From contig NZ_JAERUC010000204.1 in assembly GCF_016745505.1 (NCBI RefSeq), forward strand, positions 16,610-80,609: 64,000 bases of DNA, in the 5' to 3' direction. This document shows, piece by piece, positions 23,910 through 34,000 of the stretch. The stretch comes from Streptomyces silvae (GTDB lineage: Bacteria; Actinomycetota; Actinomycetes; Streptomycetales; Streptomycetaceae). The translations under genes and the position numbers were made by a program. The first letter of the stretch is position 1; each line of letters starts with the position of its first letter. A model generated the notes under the pieces. The model was given only the letters and a program-made list of their open reading frames with translations, was not told the DNA's origin and ran no database searches.

Positions 23910-25826
23910 TCACCCCATGACCGCGGGTTCCGGACAAGGTTCCCAGGCGGCCGCGCACAGGGACTCGGATACGGCGGACGCGTAACGGGCGGCGGCCAGC
24001 CAGTGGGTGGCGAAACCGTCGGTGTCGGCGGGAAGGAGGCGGCCGAAGGCGTCCCGTTCGCGTCGGGCGGCCGAGGCGCACAGGGCGGCGAGAAGGCCGG
24101 CGGCCGTGGGGAGGCCCGCCCGGCGGAGGCGGCGGGCCTCGGCGGAGACATCACCGAGCATGCCGAGGGCGGCGCGGCCTGCCGGGACCGTCTGCTCGAC
24201 CCGTCGCTCCAGGAGGTGCAGGGGTGAGTGTGCGCCGGAGTCGCCGGACCCGGGCGGGGCGGGGTGCACAGGGGCGTCCGGGACGGGCAGGTCCGCGCGG
24301 CGCAGACGGTCGAAGCCGAGGTCGATCGTGCCCTCACCCGTGGGGTGCGAGCAGGCAAGGAGGGCGAGCCTGGGATGGAGCGCGGGCAGCAGGCGGCCGA
24401 TGATCCGCAGCCGTGTCCCCGGTGCCGTGGCCAGGAGCATCAGGTTGTCGCGGTGGGCCAGCGCGGGGTCGTCGTCGGCGACCGTGAGCCGGACGGCGGT
24501 GCCGCCGTCGCACGACGCGAGCAGGCTGACGCCGCCCGGGTCCCGTACGGCGCCGCGAAGTTCGACGTCCAGGAAGAGCAGGTCACTGCCGCCGGCGTCC
24601 GGGTCCGCGTACCGGGATATGGCGCGTAGAGCCCGTACGGCCTGCTGAAGCGGTGGTGTCTCCCACAGGGCGGCGAGCGGCGGCTCGGTCCATGCCGCGC
24701 CTCGGGCGGTGACGGCCTTGACTCCCTTCCCGGCGCCCAGCCTGCCGTCCGGTGAGACGGTCGCCCCCGAAACCGCCAGCCCGGCACGGCCCAGCTCCCG
24801 GTGGGTGAGCGCGCTCTCCCCGAGGCGTACGGCACGGTCGGCCACGCCCAGGGCGCGTCCGACACCGCCGGGGGCCACGTCGCCGACCGTGTACAGGCGG
24901 CCGTCGGGTCCGGCGACCCAGGTGCGGGCGCCGCCGTGCCCCGAGTCGGTGACCACGGGTTCGGTGAACAGGCCGTACAGGCGCAGTGAGCCGTCCGGGC
25001 TGTACGGGCGGCGCGCCCGGCCTCTGACGGCAGCCAGCTCCGCACCGGACGCGGTTCCCAACCGGTGTGCGGTCCCCAGGAGTTCGGCCAGGGCGGTGAC
25101 GAGGTCCGGGGTGCGGTAGGACGGGTCGCCGGCGCGGGCTGCGCGCAGCAGCGTGACGACGGAGAGCGCGGCGCCCGCGGCGCGCGGCAGGTGCTGGAGC
25201 CGGGCGGTGTGCGCCGCACGGAGAAGCGCCGCCTGGGCGACGGCACCGGCCCCCTCGACTCCGGCTTCCAGCACGGCGGCAGCCGCCGACCACACGGCGT
25301 CGGCCGCGACACGCTGGGCCGGACTCGCCACGTCGGGCGCGGGGGTGGTGTCGGGCGGCGTGCAGGCGGTGGCGTCGGCCGCGGGGGTGGTGCTGTCGGG
25401 CGCGGAGGCGGTGCCGTACGGCGCGGGGGTGGTGCTCTCGGGGGCGGGGCCGGTGCTCTCGGAAGCGGTGCCGTCGGCGTGCGGTGCGGATCCGGCTTCA
25501 GCCGGGGCCTCTTGCCCGGTGGGCTCAGGGGCCGGGTCCGCCGCGGGAGCGGCGCAGGCCGCGGCTGCCCGGTGGACGCAGGCCGGGGCGAGGAGACAGC
25601 CGCAGGTGATGGCGTCCGCAGTCGCGACCACGCCGCCCGGGGCGTGCATGCGCAGATCGGTCTCCTCGTCGACCGCGATCGTCACCGTGTCCCCGTCGCG
25701 GTGCGTCGGGCTCGCGCCGAGTTTGGTGACCGCCGCGTCCAGCCGCTTGCGCAGCCGGGGCGAGAGCTCCTCCACCAGCGTGGCCGTGACCTCCGGCGCG
25801 ACAGGTGGCAACTGGGCAGCGGTCAT
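23910..25826 (-). CDS. SWIM zinc-finger protein (YehQ-like)
   Basis: A 638-residue protein. Residues about 75-90 contain the SWIM motif CxCxnCxH as CGCLLAPACVH, a zinc-binding element used for DNA or protein contact. A Pro/Ala/Thr-rich low-complexity linker follows (about residues 95-170), then a large mixed domain. It is the last gene of the five-gene cluster, and its start overlaps the stop of the DUF5682-VWA gene (ATGA). E. coli YehQ is a SWIM protein in the same relative position. Role in the system unknown. Confidence 0.85.
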   Translation of the reverse strand: MTAAQLPPVAPEVTATLVEELSPRLRKRLDAAVTKLGASPTHRDGDTVTIAVDEETDLRMHAPGGVVATADAITCGCLLAPACVHRAAAACAAPAADPAPEPTGQEAPAEAGSAPHADGTASESTGPAPESTTPAPYGTASAPDSTTPAADATACTPPDTTPAPDVASPAQRVAADAVWSAAAAVLEAGVEGAGAVAQAALLRAAHTARLQHLPRAAGAALSVVTLLRAARAGDPSYRTPDLVTALAELLGTAHRLGTASGAELAAVRGRARRPYSPDGSLRLYGLFTEPVVTDSGHGGARTWVAGPDGRLYTVGDVAPGGVGRALGVADRAVRLGESALTHRELGRAGLAVSGATVSPDGRLGAGKGVKAVTARGAAWTEPPLAALWETPPLQQAVRALRAISRYADPDAGGSDLLFLDVELRGAVRDPGGVSLLASCDGGTAVRLTVADDDPALAHRDNLMLLATAPGTRLRIIGRLLPALHPRLALLACSHPTGEGTIDLGFDRLRRADLPVPDAPVHPAPPGSGDSGAHSPLHLLERRVEQTVPAGRAALGMLGDVSAEARRLRRAGLPTAAGLLAALCASAARRERDAFGRLLPADTDGFATHWLAAARYASAVSESLCAAAWEPCPEPAVMG

Positions 25827-28800
25827 GCGGTCTTCTCCCCTATCCAGCGGGCCAGTTCGAGTGGGCTGAGTGCTGCGACGGGCATACCGGCGGCCACGAG
25901 CTGGCCGGCGACGCCCGTCGAGTAGCGGGGCCGGCCCCCGTCGTCGAGACTCGCGCACCCGAGGACGTGGGCCCCGGTCGCGACGAGGGCCCGTACCTCG
26001 GCCAGCAGTCCGCCGAGCGGAGCGCCCTCCTCGAAGTCGCTGATGACGACGACGAGGGTGCGGGTGGGCACCGTGATGAGGCTGCGCGCGTGCCGCAGCC
26101 CGGCGGCGATGTGGGTGCCGCCGCCCACGCTCACCTCCAGCAGGAGGGAGAGGGGATCGTGCACATGGCCGGTGAGGTCGACGACCTCCGTGGAGAAGGC
26201 GAGGAAGTGGGTGCTCAGAGTTGGCACCCCGGCCAGCACGGAGGCGGTCAGCGCGGACCAGATCGTGGATGCCTCCATGGATCCGGAGACGTCGGTGACG
26301 AGGATCAGGCGCCAGTCGGCCGACCGGCGGGCGCGGCTGCGGAACACCGGCTTCTCGGGGATCACCTGGACCGTTCCGTCTGCCGTCCGGCGGGCGGTGG
26401 CCAGGTTGGCGCGCAGGGTGCGGGCCAGGTCCAGCCGGCCGCCGGGGCGGCGGGTGGGCCGTGCCTGCATGGTGCCGGTGAGGGCGGGCCGCAGCCGGGT
26501 GGTGAGCTGCCGGGTCAGTTCGTCGACCAGACGGCGGACCAGGGGCCGGAGCGCGGCCAGACGCGCCTCGGGGAGGCCTCCGGCGTAGCGCAGGACCGTA
26601 CGGAGAAGCTCCACGGAGGGGGTGGCGGCCGCCGGGTCGATCTCAGCGAGGACGTCCGGCCGCCCGGTCGCGGCCGCGGCCGCGAGCACCTCCTCGCGGA
26701 CACCGGGGCCGAACAGCGCGGCCAGTTCCTCGGACCACTCGCGGACGCCGGGAAACGACGCCTCACGGCCGCCACCCCGGCCGCTACCGGGACCGGGCAT
26801 GCCGCCTCGTGATCCCTCGCCGCGTCCTTCCCCGTACAGCTCGTCCAGTGCGGTCGCCAGCCGTGCGGCACCGGCCGGCAGCCGGTCGGGACGCCGGCCG
26901 AGGACGAGCCGCCACCGGTCGGCGGGCGCGAGGGTCCGCGCGGGGGCGGGTGCGGGGGTGGCTCCGGCGAAGCGTGCCGGCGCCGGCACGGGGGCAGCGG
27001 AGGCGCTCGCTCCGGTGGGAGGTGTGCCGGTGGGAGAGGTCGCAGATGACGGGAGCGCGGCGGCCTGGTCCGGCACCGGGGCAGCGGAGGCGCTCGCTCC
27101 GGTGGGAGATGTGCTGGTGAGAGAGGTCGCGGGTGACGGGAGCGCGGCGGCCTGGTCCGGCTGCGGTGGGAACCGGCCGTCGTGCGCGGGGAGCGGTACG
27201 GGCAGGCCCAGCACGGTGAGGAGTTCGCGGGCCGAGAGGTCGGCGGCCGTCCGGGCCGCCAGGTCCGCCGGGTCGTCGGCGCCGAGGTCGTCCACCCGTT
27301 CGCCGAGCCTGTCCTCGACGGCCTCCAGCAGCCGGTCACGTGCGGCCGGGCTGAGTGTGTCGAAGCCGCCGCGCAGGGCGGGCAGCCGTGTCAGGAACGC
27401 GGCGTCGTCCAGTTCGACGACACGGTGCAGCAGCGGATCCAGGGTGCCGGCAGCCACCGTCAGGAGCGGGCCCGCCGCCGTCAGGACGCCGGTGAGGCGG
27501 GCGGTGAGCGCGGCCCTGGAGGTGCTGTCGACAGCACCGTCCACCCAGGAGGCGACGCGCACGCCGAATGCCTCGGTCTCCTCGTGGCCCGTGAGCACCC
27601 GGACGGCCCCGGCAGCCGCAGCGATCATCGGGGTGCCGTCGGCTGCCAGCCGGGCGAGAGCGTCGGTGAGCCGGATTCCGCCCAGCCGGTCGGCCCGCTG
27701 GGCGAGTTCGAGCAGGGCGCGGGCGTCCTCGGGCTCCTCGGAGCCGGTCAGGCCGTCGACCTGACGGACCGCAGCCGAGGTCAGGAGTTCCGTCGCCTGT
27801 GCGATGCGGGCGGCTCGGGCGGAGACGGCGGTGAGGGGAGCGGGGGCGGCCGGGTCTTCGGTGGCCCCGGAATCTGCCGGAGCGTGGGGGCCGGCCAGGG
27901 CGGGCAGATGGCCGGCGGCAATGCGGTCCAGGAGGTCGAGCCCCGTGAGGAGTTCGGGAAGGGTGCCGCTGGAGGGGAGCACGGCCGCGAGCTCCGTGAG
28001 CCGTTCGTCGGCCAGGGCGGGGAGCCCGCACTCGGCGGCCTCCGTGAGACCCCTCACGACCTGCGCGGCCGTGGGGCCGCCTTGCGCGCACTCGGCCGTG
28101 TGCCGCTGCCGCAGCACCCCTTCGGCCGCCTGGGCCGGGGTGACGCCGCGGGCCCCGGCCGCGGTGAGCATCGCAGCCGTCGCCGGGGTCCACCGCACCT
28201 GCCACCGGGTCGTCAGTCCTTCCGAGCCCGCGGCACCCGTCACCGCTTGCTCCTGCGCGTAAGGGATGCCGCACACCGTCAGCCTGCGCAGCAGCAGTTC
28301 ACGCCGCCCGTCCAGGGTGGAGCGGGCCGGGTCGAGCCGGAGGTCACGCGGCGTCTTCTCATGGGCATCCCCCGGGCCGGGGAGCGAGAGCGCCGCGGTG
28401 TCGGCCTCGACGGCCGGGCCCAGGCCGCTGCGCGGAGCGGCGGGGGCGGGCCGTCCGGTGCGACCTCCGACGAGTACGTGTTCGAGTGCCTGGGCGACGG
28501 CCCGGCCGGTGCCGTACGTCTCGCCGCGTCCGAGCACCGTCTGCACGGCCTCCAGGAATTCACCGCGGCCGGGGGCGGGCAGCTCACGCAGGCGCGCCAG
28601 GTCCCCGGCGACCCGGACGACCTCCCGGCCGTCCGCCGGGCCGTAGGGGTGCCCCTGCTCGCGCAGGGCCGCACAGAGACGGACCGTGGTGCGGATCAGC
28701 GCCTCGTGCAGCGCGGTCGGGGACCCGGCGGCGTCCAGGACGGTGTGCTGCCACTCCGGATCCCGGATACCCGCCGGGTAACCGGACCGAGAGTCGAGGA

Positions 28801-29797
28801 GTGGGTACGTGTACGGGATCAGCGAGACCGTGCACGTCTCCGCCCCGGAAGCGCCGGTCACCTGGCCGTCCGTAACCGGTGCGCGTGGAACAGTTGACGA
28901 GGCGTCCTCCGGCGAAGCGGACGTCTCGGGGCCCCCGGAGGCGGACGGCAGCAGGGCCGGGGTGTGGAAGGCTCCCACCACCACGGCGGGCCGCCGCCCG
29001 CTCGCCAGTGCCTCGGTGACATGCCCGCGCATGCATGCCTCGCGCACCAGGTCGCTGCCGTCCACACCGCCCCGTGCCTCGGCCTCGTACCGCAGCGCCC
29101 AGCCGGTGAGGAGGGCGGCACGGCGGAGTGCCTCGGGTGTCGAACCGGGCGCCGGGGCCTCCACCAGCCGGTCCCACAGGTCGTCCCCCTCACGGCCGGT
29201 GAGCCGGGACCGCAGTGCGGAGGACAGCCCGCGCCCCTCCCCCGGCCCGGGCGCGGAGTCGGCACCCGGGACAGGGGCAGGGGTACCGGGACCGCCCCTC
29301 GCCCAGGCCCGGTCGGCCAGCGGCAGGTCGCAGGCCACGGCCGGGACGCCGTTCCTGGCCGCCCAGCGCAGAGCGACCAGCTCGGGAGAGAAGTCCGCGA
29401 ACGGATAGAAGGCGGGGCCCCGTTCACCACCCGCCCCCGTCCCGTCCGAGGGAACGGCGGCGAGTGCCACCGGGGCCTCGGTCTCCTCGTGGGCGAGCCA
29501 GCCCAGCCACGGCTGGAACTCGGCGGGCAGCTCGACGAGGAGTACGTCGGGCGCCGCCGCGTCCAGCATCGCCGGCAGGGCGGCCGCCAGCGAGGGCGCG
29601 TGGTGGCGCACCCCGATCAGGAACGGCAGCCCGGGCCCGGCCGCCGCGAGGGCCTCGACCGCGGCCTCCGGAGTGGAGGGCCCGGCGCACGGGCCCTGCG
29701 GCGCGTCCGCGGTCGATGCCTCCGTTACGGGCGATGTCTCGGCGGTGGCCCGTGAGTGCGGGGTGGCCCACATGTCGGGGTTGGTCGGCTCGCTCAT
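25823..29797 (-). CDS. DUF5682-VWA fusion protein (YehM+YehP-like)
   Basis: A 1324-residue protein. The N-terminal part (from LPFLIGVRHHAPSLAAALPA) is DUF5682-like. A Pro/Ala/Ser linker with a 29-residue tandem repeat comes next, and a C-terminal VWA domain carries the MIDAS signature DVSGSM (LILVTDVSGSMEAST) and VVVISDFEEG. VWA partners of MoxR ATPases act as metal-dependent adaptors. In E. coli the two parts are separate genes, yehM and yehP; here they are one chain. It starts three bases after the MoxR stop and overlaps the SWIM gene. Confidence 0.87.
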   Translation of the reverse strand: MSEPTNPDMWATPHSRATAETSPVTEASTADAPQGPCAGPSTPEAAVEALAAAGPGLPFLIGVRHHAPSLAAALPAMLDAAAPDVLLVELPAEFQPWLGWLAHEETEAPVALAAVPSDGTGAGGERGPAFYPFADFSPELVALRWAARNGVPAVACDLPLADRAWARGGPGTPAPVPGADSAPGPGEGRGLSSALRSRLTGREGDDLWDRLVEAPAPGSTPEALRRAALLTGWALRYEAEARGGVDGSDLVREACMRGHVTEALASGRRPAVVVGAFHTPALLPSASGGPETSASPEDASSTVPRAPVTDGQVTGASGAETCTVSLIPYTYPLLDSRSGYPAGIRDPEWQHTVLDAAGSPTALHEALIRTTVRLCAALREQGHPYGPADGREVVRVAGDLARLRELPAPGRGEFLEAVQTVLGRGETYGTGRAVAQALEHVLVGGRTGRPAPAAPRSGLGPAVEADTAALSLPGPGDAHEKTPRDLRLDPARSTLDGRRELLLRRLTVCGIPYAQEQAVTGAAGSEGLTTRWQVRWTPATAAMLTAAGARGVTPAQAAEGVLRQRHTAECAQGGPTAAQVVRGLTEAAECGLPALADERLTELAAVLPSSGTLPELLTGLDLLDRIAAGHLPALAGPHAPADSGATEDPAAPAPLTAVSARAARIAQATELLTSAAVRQVDGLTGSEEPEDARALLELAQRADRLGGIRLTDALARLAADGTPMIAAAAGAVRVLTGHEETEAFGVRVASWVDGAVDSTSRAALTARLTGVLTAAGPLLTVAAGTLDPLLHRVVELDDAAFLTRLPALRGGFDTLSPAARDRLLEAVEDRLGERVDDLGADDPADLAARTAADLSARELLTVLGLPVPLPAHDGRFPPQPDQAAALPSPATSLTSTSPTGASASAAPVPDQAAALPSSATSPTGTPPTGASASAAPVPAPARFAGATPAPAPARTLAPADRWRLVLGRRPDRLPAGAARLATALDELYGEGRGEGSRGGMPGPGSGRGGGREASFPGVREWSEELAALFGPGVREEVLAAAAATGRPDVLAEIDPAAATPSVELLRTVLRYAGGLPEARLAALRPLVRRLVDELTRQLTTRLRPALTGTMQARPTRRPGGRLDLARTLRANLATARRTADGTVQVIPEKPVFRSRARRSADWRLILVTDVSGSMEASTIWSALTASVLAGVPTLSTHFLAFSTEVVDLTGHVHDPLSLLLEVSVGGGTHIAAGLRHARSLITVPTRTLVVVISDFEEGAPLGGLLAEVRALVATGAHVLGCASLDDGGRPRYSTGVAGQLVAAGMPVAALSPLELARWIGEKTA
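26985..27158. repeat. Two-copy 87-bp tandem repeat inside the DUF5682-VWA gene
   Basis: Imperfect copies with an 87-base period (for example gcagcggaggcgctcgctcc at 26994 and 27081) encode a 29-residue unit ending TGASASAAPVP. Being a multiple of three, it preserves the frame. It lies in the linker between domains and probably varies in length between strains. Confidence 0.85.
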
Positions 29798-29800
29798 CCG

Positions 29801-31030
29801 TCAGCTCTCCAGTACCGCGCGAAGCTCCCACAGGGCACGCCAGGTGGCCGACCCCTGCTCCGCGCGCCTGCGTACCGGACCGTCCCAGTACCCCAGCAGC
29901 CGTGCCGCGTCGGCGGGATCGTCCTTGCGTACGACGCCGAGGAGATGGCCGGGCAGGAGCGAGAGCACGTCCCGGTCGCCGGGGAAGTAGGCGGTGGCCA
30001 GGGCCAGGGAGCCCGCGACGGAGACCGCCTCCGCCGTGCTCATCACCGTGGAGGGGCGTTCGACCTCCCAGCCCTCCACGGAGCGGCCGTCACGCAGGTC
30101 CCGGAAAGCGGTGACGAGGGCTTCGAGGACCGCGTCGTCCACCTGGTAGGCGGCGCCCGCCCGTTCGACGGCGGCTCGCGACTGGCGCCGTACGAGCGCG
30201 GTCTCGGCGTCCACATCCCCGATCGGGCCCACCGTCTCGAAGTTGAAGCGGCGCTTCAGCGCGGCTGACATCTCCGAGACACCCTTGTCCCGCAGGTTGG
30301 CGGTGGCGATCAGGGTGAATCCGGGGGCCGCGTGCACCTGGGCGCTCCGGCTTCCCGCGAGCTCGGGCACCGCGATCCGCCGTTCGGACAGCAGGGACAC
30401 GAGCGCGTCCTGGACCTCGGGCAGGCAACGCGTGACCTCCTCGACACGGGCGACGGCGCCCCGGGTCATGGCGGTGAGCACCGGGGAGGGCACCAGGGCT
30501 TCCTCGGTGGGGCCTTGGGCGAGCAGCAGGGCGTAGTTCCAGCCGTACTTGAGCTGGTCCTCGGTGGTGCCCGCGGTGCCCTGCACGGTGAGCCCGCTGG
30601 TTCCGCAGACGGCGGCCGACAGGAGCTCGGAGAGCATGGACTTGGCGGTGCCGGGTTCGCCCACCAACAGCAGTCCGCGCTCCCCGGCGAGGGTGACCAC
30701 GCAGCGTTCGACCAGGGCGCGTTCGCCGACGAACTTCTGCTCGATCACAAGGCGGCGCGGTACGCCGGCACCGGGCTGCGCGGACTTCGGCAGGCCGAGC
30801 GGCTCGCCCGCGCTGCCCATCACGAAGGTGACGACCGCGCGCGGGGTGAGCAGCCAGCCGGGCGGGCGCGGCCCCGGGTCGTGGGCGGCGAGGAAGGCCA
30901 GCTCCGTGCCGTACCGGTCCTCCGGCGGGGTGACCTGGCGGTCCGCCCGGCCGGAACCACCGGCAGGGGGCGTCGCCTGGTCCGGGATCCCGCCGGTGCT
31001 CTCAGGGGCGGTCGTGGTGTCGCTCGTCAT
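29801..31030 (-). CDS. MoxR-family AAA+ ATPase (YehL-like)
   Basis: A 409-residue AAA+ protein. Walker A is VGEPGTAKSML, the Walker B region ARVEEVTRC, sensor 1 LIATANLRDKG, and the arginine-finger region ALKRRFNFETV. MoxR proteins remodel partners together with VWA proteins. The first 60 or so residues are a Thr/Pro-rich extension. It is translationally coupled both ways: ATGA overlap with the 1732-residue gene upstream and three bases to the DUF5682-VWA gene. This is the motor of the cluster. Confidence 0.92.
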   Translation of the reverse strand: MTSDTTTAPESTGGIPDQATPPAGGSGRADRQVTPPEDRYGTELAFLAAHDPGPRPPGWLLTPRAVVTFVMGSAGEPLGLPKSAQPGAGVPRRLVIEQKFVGERALVERCVVTLAGERGLLLVGEPGTAKSMLSELLSAAVCGTSGLTVQGTAGTTEDQLKYGWNYALLLAQGPTEEALVPSPVLTAMTRGAVARVEEVTRCLPEVQDALVSLLSERRIAVPELAGSRSAQVHAAPGFTLIATANLRDKGVSEMSAALKRRFNFETVGPIGDVDAETALVRRQSRAAVERAGAAYQVDDAVLEALVTAFRDLRDGRSVEGWEVERPSTVMSTAEAVSVAGSLALATAYFPGDRDVLSLLPGHLLGVVRKDDPADAARLLGYWDGPVRRRAEQGSATWRALWELRAVLES

Positions 31031-34000
31031 CGGCGGCGGTCCTTCTGGGGTGCGCGGGTGTCCAGTTCTTCGAAGGCGGGGGCGTCGCCGCCCCGGGCCC
31101 GTGTCCAGGCCGTGGCGAACAGCTCGGGCACGGGGATGTCCGGCAGGGTCCGGGTGGCACCTTCCACGGGGTAGAGCCGTTCCTTCCAGGTCTCCAGCGG
31201 CAGGCCGGGCGCGCCGCGTTCGAGCCAGCCGCAGGGGAGGAACAGGGTGCGGCCGGCGCGGGAGCGCTTGGCCTCCAGTACGAGGTCGGTGGCGCCGAGC
31301 TCCGCCCGGGCCTTCTTGATCCGTGCGGGCTTCCACTCGGTCCAGCGGGCGCAGTTGCGGTCCGTCGGGTCCGGCAGGGCGAGCAGCATCAGATACAGGG
31401 CGGCGGCGTCGACGCTCAGGCCGAGGGCCCCGGCGGCCTCGGCCACAAGGTCGGGCACGGTGCGCGTCGGGTCCTGGACCGGGTGGGGCGGTGCGCCGTC
31501 GGGCGCGCCCGCCGAGACCAGGGCGTCGATCTCCTTGCCCAGCAGGGTGCGCAGGGCGCGGACTTCACCCATCCGGTACTGCGCGACGGTCCCCTCGACC
31601 AGGCCGAACGCCGGGTCCTCGGAGCCTTCCAGGCCGGCCGGGCGGATCAGGAGTTTCTCGTTGCTGCCGTGACCGGCTGCAAGGAGCAGCGCCGTACCGG
31701 CCCGGACCAGTCCGTCGGGCCCCGCGCCGCCGGTCTCCGGAAGCTGGTGGGCGGCCCGGACCACGGCGCCGATCGAGCCGCCCGCCTCGGTCCAGTCCAG
31801 CCCGAGGTCCAGCACCAGGTCCGGGTCGGCGAGGGTACGGCGCAGGGCCGCCAGCCCCACGGGCAGGTGCGCCCGCAGGGGGTGGCCGTACGGCAGGGTG
31901 TAGGCGAGGGTCCGCAGCGCGGTCACCGCGGAGGAGAACGAGCCGTACGCACCGACCCGGCGCAGACCGGGCCGGCCGGTGCCGTCCTCGACCGGGGACC
32001 CGTGGCCCAGCCATGTACGGGAGGCCGAGTTGAGGATCAGGTCGACGGCGCCGGGGGTGGTGCCCGACAGGTCGAGATCCAGTTCCTCGGGGACGCGGAC
32101 GAGGGAGGCCAGGCGCTGCTGCCAGACCTCGGCGGCGGCCTGGATGTCCGGGCCCGTGGACCACAGCTCGGCCGGGTCGGCGGGCAAGAGCGCCTGGAAC
32201 AGGGCGTGGCAGTCGGCACGGGGCAGGGCGTTCAGCCTGGCCTGGGCCGCCTCGAAGGCGCGGGTCTTCGCCCCGAGCAGTCCGAGCGCCTCGGCGCCCG
32301 GCTCGTCCACGGCGGCCGACACCAGGGCGGCGGACTGGAGCGGCCCGATCCCGGTCGCCGCGTGGAAGGCCTCGACGGCCTCGGGGCGCCAGGGCGCCGG
32401 GCCCTGCTCACGTACCAGTGCGGTGAGCCGGTGGAGCCGGCTGCGGGTGATGCCCTGGTGGAAGCGCTCGTGGTCCAGGGTGAAGCCGGGAACAGGACCG
32501 AAGGCGCCGGTGGGATCGTGGTCCACAGCCAGCCAGCGTGCCGCGTCGTTACGGGAGTTCCGGCCGCGCTCGGCGAGGACCACGACGGTGCGGGGACCCT
32601 TGCGCAGCACCTGGCCGAGCCGGTGGACGACCTCGATGCGTCCCTGCCCGGGCGTTCCGCCGCACGGCTCGATGAGCTCCACCAGCCGGACCGTGCCTGC
32701 CGGGTCCGCCAGCGGGCCCTCGGCGAGCGTGTCGAGCAGGACGACGAGACCTGCGCGGTGTTCGGGCGAGGTGGTCGCCGAGGCGGCCCGGTAGGCCAGT
32801 TCCGGCAGCTTGTCGAGCAGGGAGGTCCAGTTCAGGTGCTGACCGGGGACGGTGTACTCGTCCCGCTGCCAGCCGTCCACGGGGGCGAACGGAACCTTGG
32901 AGGGTACGGGCAGGCCGAAGGCAGGCTCGCCACCGAGGACGTGATTGACGGCGAGGATCTGCCGGACCACGGTCCAGCGGCTCTCCGTTCCCCACCAGCC
33001 GTTGTGCATCCGCTCGGAACCCCAGACGGTGGCGTGCAGCAGGGTCACGTCGTCGGCGTGCTCGGGCGAACGGTCGGAGAACATGTCCTGGGTGTGCGCG
33101 GTGTTCCGGGGGGTGACGGGCTGAGGCGGGTCCAGGTAACGGGCGGCCGCGACGGCCCTGTCCACCGCGTCGTGGACGAGTGCGGTGACGCCGTCGAGGA
33201 GCCGCGCGTCGGTCACCTCGGGCAGCACCCGGGCGACGGCTTCCCGGCTCAGTTCGTGCGACGAGGGCCCGGTGTAGTCCTCCACGGCCCGGAAGGCCTC
33301 CAGGTGCCGGGCGACCGCGGTGGCGACCTCCTCGAAGAGCTCTGCAGCCCGGGAATCGGTCAGGTTCCGCAGGGCGATGGAGCCCCGCTCGTCCCTGGGG
33401 CGCATGGCGTGCCAGTAGGTGACGGGAGGGACGTAGGGGGTGCCTGCGGCGTCGCAGTCCCTCACGGAGCCGGGGGTGACGGACCACAAGCTTCCGCCTG
33501 CGCCCGGTGTGTCCGCCGGATGAGCCTCGACGGACCGTCCGGCGAGGGCCATGACGGGGCGTGATCCGCCGGGCAGGGTGAGGGCACCGAGCGGCACCAG
33601 GGAGCCACCGTGGGGTGTCAGGGTCACGGTGTGGCCGTCGGGGGTACCCGCGACGATCCGGTGCCCGTCCGCGGGAGCGGGCATGCCCGGCTCGGTGGCG
33701 GTGCGGCGGACCCAGCGGCCGAGGACCGTGCCGTCCGTGCCGAACGGGGTGCCTTCGAGACCGGGCTGGAGGGGCAGCACCTGGCAGTGTTCGGTGAGCA
33801 GCCGGGTGCCGTCCTGCACCCCGGAGTGGAGGAAGGCGGGCAGGGAGGCTCGTCCGTGCGTCCCGCTGGCCGGGTCGTACTCCAGCCAGACCCGCGCCGT
33901 GCCCTGGTGGCCGTCCCGCCAGTGACCGGTGCCGTCGGAGAGAACGGCGCGCTGCGGCGGAAGGGAGGTGTCGCCCGCGTGCAGGGCCTTGCCACCGGTG

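Noticed and set aside
23910..31030. CoxD/CoxE-type carbon monoxide dehydrogenase maturation genes, because of MoxR plus VWA
   Set aside because: No cox structural genes are present, and the DUF5682, SWIM and DUF4132-type partners match the yeh arrangement instead.
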